Origin: Rathayibacter tritici
Lineage (GTDB): Bacteria > Actinomycetota > Actinomycetes > Actinomycetales > Microbacteriaceae
Length of the DNA stretch: 64,000 nucleotides
Assembly: GCF_002932875.1 (NCBI RefSeq)
Contig: NZ_PSWS01000023.1
Coordinates: forward strand, 35,130 to 99,129
Reading direction: 5' to 3'
The stretch's first letter is position 1, and each line of letters opens with the position of its first letter. Below the pieces are notes generated by a model. That model searched no databases, was not told the origin of the DNA, and saw only the letters and a program-made list of their open reading frames with translations. The translations under genes and the position numbers were made by a program. This document shows positions 60,931-64,000 of the stretch, piece after piece.

Positions 60931-61194
60931 ATGATCCGCACCACCGTGACCATCGAGGGCAAGACCTACGGTCTGTCCCAGGGGACCGACGTCGATGATC
61001 TGAAGCGGTCGGCGACCGGAGCGACGCAGGCCGGAGGGGGCCTGATCGACTTCGTGATCGTCGGGAACCGCCAGGTCAGCGTCCTGATCTCGACGGGTGT
61101 GCCGGTGATCTTCGAGGAGCTGGAGGTCCCGAACGACGAGCGTGACACTGGCGATGTCCGCCAGCCGTGGGACGACATCGACTACCTCGACTGA
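60931..61194 (+). CDS. Small conserved hypothetical protein
   Basis: 87 residues, acidic, with a compact beta-alpha pattern (IRTTVTIEGKTYGLSQGTDV, LIDFVIVGNRQVSVLISTG) and an acidic tail (DDIDYLD). The ATG at 60931 follows GAGGAGC. I do not recognise a named family. The length and even codon bias suggest a real cytoplasmic protein. The 291 bp before it hold an inverted repeat. Confidence 0.65.
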   Translation: MIRTTVTIEGKTYGLSQGTDVDDLKRSATGATQAGGGLIDFVIVGNRQVSVLISTGVPVIFEELEVPNDERDTGDVRQPWDDIDYLD

Positions 61195-61232
61195 TCCGCT
61201 TCTCCCACTCGCATTCCCGGTGCCACGTCGCG

Positions 61233-61820
61233 CTACTCCGCCCGCTCGCGCGGTGTCGGTCCGCTCGCCGAAGGGTCGCCTGAGGCAGGTTCGTTCCGAG
61301 ACGGTTCGCCCTGGTCCAGCTCGCCTGCGACCAGCGTGCGGGCGGCTGCGGAGAGTGCCGAGCGGATGCGCTCCGCGGGCTGGCACAGCATCGCCGCGAT
61401 CGCGTCGATGTCGTGTCCGCCCGTGTGCCGGAGCAGCCAGGCCTGGCGTTCGAGCGTCGGCAGCGCGTGGAGGCGCCGGTGGAAGCCGGTGCGCAGCAGA
61501 TCGTCCTCGCGGATCACGGGCTCGGCTTGCTCCGGCCGTTCGATTGCGGACCCGGTGCGCCGCACGCTCGCGCGTCCGACCTCGGCGCGCATCAGGTCGA
61601 GCGCGCTGGAGTCCTCGAGTCCCCGTGGTCGCTCGCTGCGGACGGTCGCCGCGGCACGACGGAGTGCGGCGCTGGCCGCGGCATCCGAGAGGGTCAGGCG
61701 GTAGGCGTAGGCGTAGAGGCCGAGGACGCGGTTCTCGAGTGCGCGGCCCGCGGGGAGCTCCTCCTGCTGCTGCGACGGCGACCTGCGGATGGCGGCGACC
61801 GGTCTGTCGTAGGTGGTCAC
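61233..61820 (-). CDS. Sigma-70 region-like (ECF-type) protein, degenerate
   Basis: 195 residues. An N-terminal part vaguely like sigma region 2 (LGLYAYAYRLTLSDAAASAA) is followed by a region-4-like helix-turn-helix (LHALPTLERQAWLLRHTGGH, DIDAIAAMLCQPAERIRSAL). The region 2 DNA-melting residues are not recognisable, so it may be a non-canonical sigma, an anti-sigma partner or a DNA-binding regulator. GAGGAG precedes the ATG at 61820. The C-terminal tail is low complexity. Confidence 0.6.
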   Translation of the reverse strand: MTTYDRPVAAIRRSPSQQQEELPAGRALENRVLGLYAYAYRLTLSDAAASAALRRAAATVRSERPRGLEDSSALDLMRAEVGRASVRRTGSAIERPEQAEPVIREDDLLRTGFHRRLHALPTLERQAWLLRHTGGHDIDAIAAMLCQPAERIRSALSAAARTLVAGELDQGEPSRNEPASGDPSASGPTPRERAE

Positions 61821-61902
61821 GGTGACTCCTCGGCTCCGCGCGCTCCCGGCCGGGTATCGCGTCGGAGGCGATGCTAGAGAGCTGAGAACGATCGTTCTAC
61901 CC

Positions 61903-61950
61903 TTGACATTCTCGATTCCGTGTCGACAGAGCGCGGGAAAGCGCTTTCCC
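61903..61950 (+). promoter_or_regulatory. Orphan promoter with LacI-type operator
   Basis: A perfect -35 TTGACA (61903-61908) is followed after about 27 bases by GGGAAAGCGCTTTCCC (61935-61950), a perfect 16-bp LacI-type palindrome. A half-matching GGAGCGCTCTCA lies at 61971-61982. It points rightward, but the next rightward gene begins 575 bp away, beyond a leftward gene. It is probably left over from a deleted sugar locus. Confidence 0.55.
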
Positions 61951-61979
61951 TACTGTCGTCTGGAAAAGGTGGAGCGCTC

Positions 61980-62330
61980 TCACTCCCGAGCCGAGAGCAC
62001 GCAGAACTCGTTGCCCTCGGGGTCCGCCAGGACGACCCACGATCGCTCGCCCTGCCCCACGTCGGCCCGCGTCGCGCCAAGCTCCATCAGTCGCGCCACC
62101 TCCGCCTCCTGGTCGTCCGGCACGAAATCCAAGTGCAGCCGGTTTTTCACGGCCTTGCGCTCGGGCACGTCGAGGAACAGCAGGCTCGGACCGCGACCCG
62201 ACGGAGCGAGCAGCTCGATGCCGTCCTCGTCCTCGTCGACGACGTCCCAGCCGAGCGCCTCCTGCCACCAGTGCCCCACGGCGCGGAAGTCGGTGCAGTC
62301 GACGATGATCTCTTCGAGTCGCAGGCTCAT
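61980..62330 (-). CDS. VOC family protein (glyoxalase-like domain)
   Basis: 116-residue single VOC-fold protein of the Glyoxalase_6 type. EEIIVDCTDFRAVGHWWQEA opens it, RLHLDFVPDDQEAEVARLME supplies the middle histidine, and WVVLADPEGNEFCVL ends it with the C-terminal glutamate. Function unknown; such proteins often bind or detoxify small aromatic compounds. It appears monocistronic. Confidence 0.88.
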   Translation of the reverse strand: MSLRLEEIIVDCTDFRAVGHWWQEALGWDVVDEDEDGIELLAPSGRGPSLLFLDVPERKAVKNRLHLDFVPDDQEAEVARLMELGATRADVGQGERSWVVLADPEGNEFCVLSARE

Positions 62331-62525
62331 GCCCCGACGCTAACCGGCGCGGGCAGGGTCGGGGAAGTGCGTCCCGGTAGATCTCCGCGCGGTCGTGGCC
62401 TCCACCTGTCGGAGCCGGATGTCGGCGCCGGAGGTCCGTGCCGCTTCGGCACGACCGCTGGCGGTCACGGCGGCGGCGCGGCATCCTCGACGCGGGCGTC
62501 CCTGCGCCCGGAGACGAGGATCCGC

Positions 62526-63152
62526 ATGAGTACCGCACGAGAGCACTGGGAGGCGCGCTACGCCGACTCCGATCGCATCTGGTCGGGCAGGCCGAACGCG
62601 ACGCTGGTCGGGCTGGTCGGTTCGCTGCCGCCGGGGCGCGCCCTCGATCTCGGTGCGGGCGAGGGAGCGGATGCGCTGTGGCTCGCATCGCTGGGCTGGA
62701 GCGTGACCGGGCTCGATCTCTCCGAGACGGCGCTGGATCGGGCGCGCGAGGCCGCGACCGCGCAGGGCGTCAGCGTGGACTTCGTACAGGCCGACCTCGC
62801 CGGCGAGTGGCCGGTGGAGGGGCGGTTCGATCTGGTCACGGCGAGCTTTCTGCACTCGATGGTCGAGTTCCCGCGGATCGACGTGCTGCGGCAGGCCGCG
62901 GGCGTCGTCGCGCCGGGTGGTCGCCTCGCCGTCGTCTCGCACGCCGCACCGCCGCCGTGGGCGAGCAACGACGAGCATCAGCACGGAGTGATGCGCCTCG
63001 CCGGCCCCGGGGAGGAACTCGCCGAGCTCGCCCTCGACCCCTCGGAGTGGACCGCTCAGGTCGTCGAGACGCGGGATCGCGCGGCGACCGCCCCGGACGG
63101 CACTGCGGCGGTGCTCCTGGACGGTGTGCTCCTCCTGCAGCGCCGCGCCTGA
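62526..63152 (+). CDS. SAM-dependent methyltransferase (class I)
   Basis: 208 residues. HWEARYADSDRIWSGRPNAT opens the protein, the SAM-binding motif I is LDLGAGEGADALWLASLGW (residues ~40-58), and FDLVTASFLHSM is motif post-II. This is the tellurite-resistance TehB/thiopurine methyltransferase-like group. Substrate unknown. GAGGA precedes the ATG at 62526. The 195 bp upstream hold no feature I can name. Confidence 0.9.
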   Translation: MSTAREHWEARYADSDRIWSGRPNATLVGLVGSLPPGRALDLGAGEGADALWLASLGWSVTGLDLSETALDRAREAATAQGVSVDFVQADLAGEWPVEGRFDLVTASFLHSMVEFPRIDVLRQAAGVVAPGGRLAVVSHAAPPPWASNDEHQHGVMRLAGPGEELAELALDPSEWTAQVVETRDRAATAPDGTAAVLLDGVLLLQRRA

Positions 63153-63302
63153 CGGCGGGCCGGACACACCCCTGGCACCTCTCCGGCCCCCGACGCGTTT
63201 TCGCTTGCACGACCGACGGTGCGTGTTCCGCGGCCATGGGGTCGTTGCGCATCGCCGGTCGAAGCCGAGATCGTCACGCTCGACGGTCATCGTCGCCACA
63301 TG

Positions 63303-63767
63303 CTAGGTCCAAAGGAGTGAGTCACTCCAGTTACTCGGGGCTCCCGTATGAGAGATCGGAACAAGCTGCACGGACGGGTACGCGCGCAAGACAGAGGGTA
63401 GAACTCGCGGGTTTCCGACCTTTCGATGCTTGAGAATCTGCTGAATGAGGCTGAGCTGGCCGAACGTGCGAGTGAACGGCCCAGCCGTGTCGAGCGCTGG
63501 GTGGAGACCAGGGGAAGGAAGGCGGGGCGCTGGAAGTACGCGGTTAAAGAGGCGTCCGTGGTGAGCGCAGATGTTGCGGACGATACCGAGAGACCTCAGC
63601 CATGACTCCAGCTGAGGGGCGCTGAGACCATATAGGCCTGCTATGACGTCTTGCACATGGCGAGGTGAGAAGCCGAACAGCCGCGTCATTGCTCCCCAGT
63701 CGAAAATTTCAACCGCCGCCCAGGTTGGCAGCGAGCCGGCGTATTCATTTTTGTGATGATTCACAAA
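63303..63767 (-). pseudogene. Abi_2 (AbiD/AbiF-type) abortive infection protein, 3' part cut by IS
   Basis: The C-terminal ~155 residues of an Abi_2 family phage-resistance protein. VNHHKNEYAGSLPTWAAVEI, DWGAMTRLFGFSP, LESWLRSLGIVRNICAHHGR (with the conserved R-N-x-C-A-H-H) and an intact end (APSNWSDSLLW) are present. The frame runs directly into the IS end at 63768, so the N-terminal part is separated by the insertion and probably lies beyond the window. Abi_2 proteins in lactococci block phage growth by an unresolved mechanism. Confidence 0.8.
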
Positions 63768-64000
63768 GAGCGTTATTCATAAGCATTTACCAGCCGAGTC
63801 GGTAAAGTTCGAGGCGGGTGACGGTGCGAATGAGGTTGGGAAGTTCTGTAAGACGTCCGCGATAGCCGGTCTTGAGGATTTTCCAGTTCTTCCAGTGCGC
63901 GATGCATCTTTCGACCGCCGAACGGATGGAGGAGATGTATCGGTTGGCTGTACGTGTGTTGTCATCATGTTGTCCGTGGTGAAATTTTTTCCGGGGAGTG
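63768..64000 (-). mobile_element. IS5-family insertion sequence (left end, continues beyond window)
   Basis: Begins with the putative terminal inverted repeat GAGCGTTATTCAT at 63768, exactly where Abi_2 homology stops. It contains the 3' end of a DDE transposase gene (stop at 63787). The other end and target duplication are outside the window. Confidence 0.75.
63787..64000 (-). CDS. IS5-family transposase (C-terminal part, truncated by window edge)
   Basis: The last 71 codons of a DDE_Tnp_4-type transposase, ending at the TAA 63787-63789. Typical blocks are NRYISSIRSAVERCIAHWKN, KTGYRGRLTELPNLIRTVTR and the ending LELYRLGW. The catalytic glutamate is E in SAVERCIAH. The N-terminal part lies past the right edge, so completeness cannot be judged. 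Confidence 0.85.
   Translation of the reverse strand, partial: TPRKKFHHGQHDDNTRTANRYISSIRSAVERCIAHWKNWKILKTGYRGRLTELPNLIRTVTRLELYRLGW

Overview
The window is GC-rich DNA of an actinobacterium. Dense GTG starts, ATGA-type stop/start overlaps, leaderless -10 boxes and the gene order dnaA / rpmH-rnpA-yidD-yidC-jag-rsmG-parA-parB point to the replication-origin-proximal region of a Microbacteriaceae chromosome (Rathayibacter or a relative is my guess; this is inference from gene order and protein style, not a search). The left edge cuts dnaA, so the origin proper (dnaA-dnaN) should lie just outside on the left.

Region 1 (1-21.7 kb) is conserved housekeeping: dnaA; the ribosomal/RNase P/membrane-insertion/ParAB cluster with four perfect parS sites; a Ddl-like ATP-grasp ligase and a MocR-type aminotransferase; trxA-trxB; murJ with DUF6049; the CCA-adding enzyme; rpsF-ssb-rpsR-rplI; a run of DnaA-box-like sites and dnaB; then a Fic protein overlapping a small S4 protein.

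Region 2 (21.8-33.5 kb) is accessory: a two-gene NYN nuclease/DUF5343 operon behind a repeated-operator promoter, two flavin (LLM) oxidoreductases, an aldo-keto reductase, a sugar-type kinase, and a cluster of ANTAR and AraC-type regulators. It is full of decayed genes (ANTAR fragment, NLPA lipoprotein, sugar epimerase, secreted repeat protein, AraC C-terminus).

Region 3 (33.5-40.5 kb) is one tightly overlapped operon: PadR regulator, two MacB/FtsX-type ABC exporters, a lipoprotein and a periplasmic-adaptor-like protein.

Region 4 (40.5-56 kb) contains the most unusual content. Twice, an AraC-type regulator carrying an R-x-W-H cupin-like sensor is transcribed divergently from a secreted protein that opens with a D-G-W-S-I motif followed by a twin-arginine signal (40928-43390 and 54096-55886). 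A third copy of the pair survives as a scar at 32973-33504. Related sensors occur alone at 28347 (AraC output) and at 25822, where the output domain is instead an RNA-binding ANTAR. Between the modules lie a G6PD-like enzyme, a coiled-coil/DUF4041-GIY-YIG gene pair that may be a defence system, and a LacI-controlled sugar ABC importer.

Region 5 (56-64 kb) mixes small metabolic and hypothetical genes with more scars (Asp23/DUF6286 fusion, glutamate-cysteine-ligase-like pseudogene, an orphan LacI-type operator). It ends in an Abi_2 abortive-infection gene cut by an IS5-type insertion sequence that runs off the right edge. No tRNA, rRNA or CRISPR array was seen.
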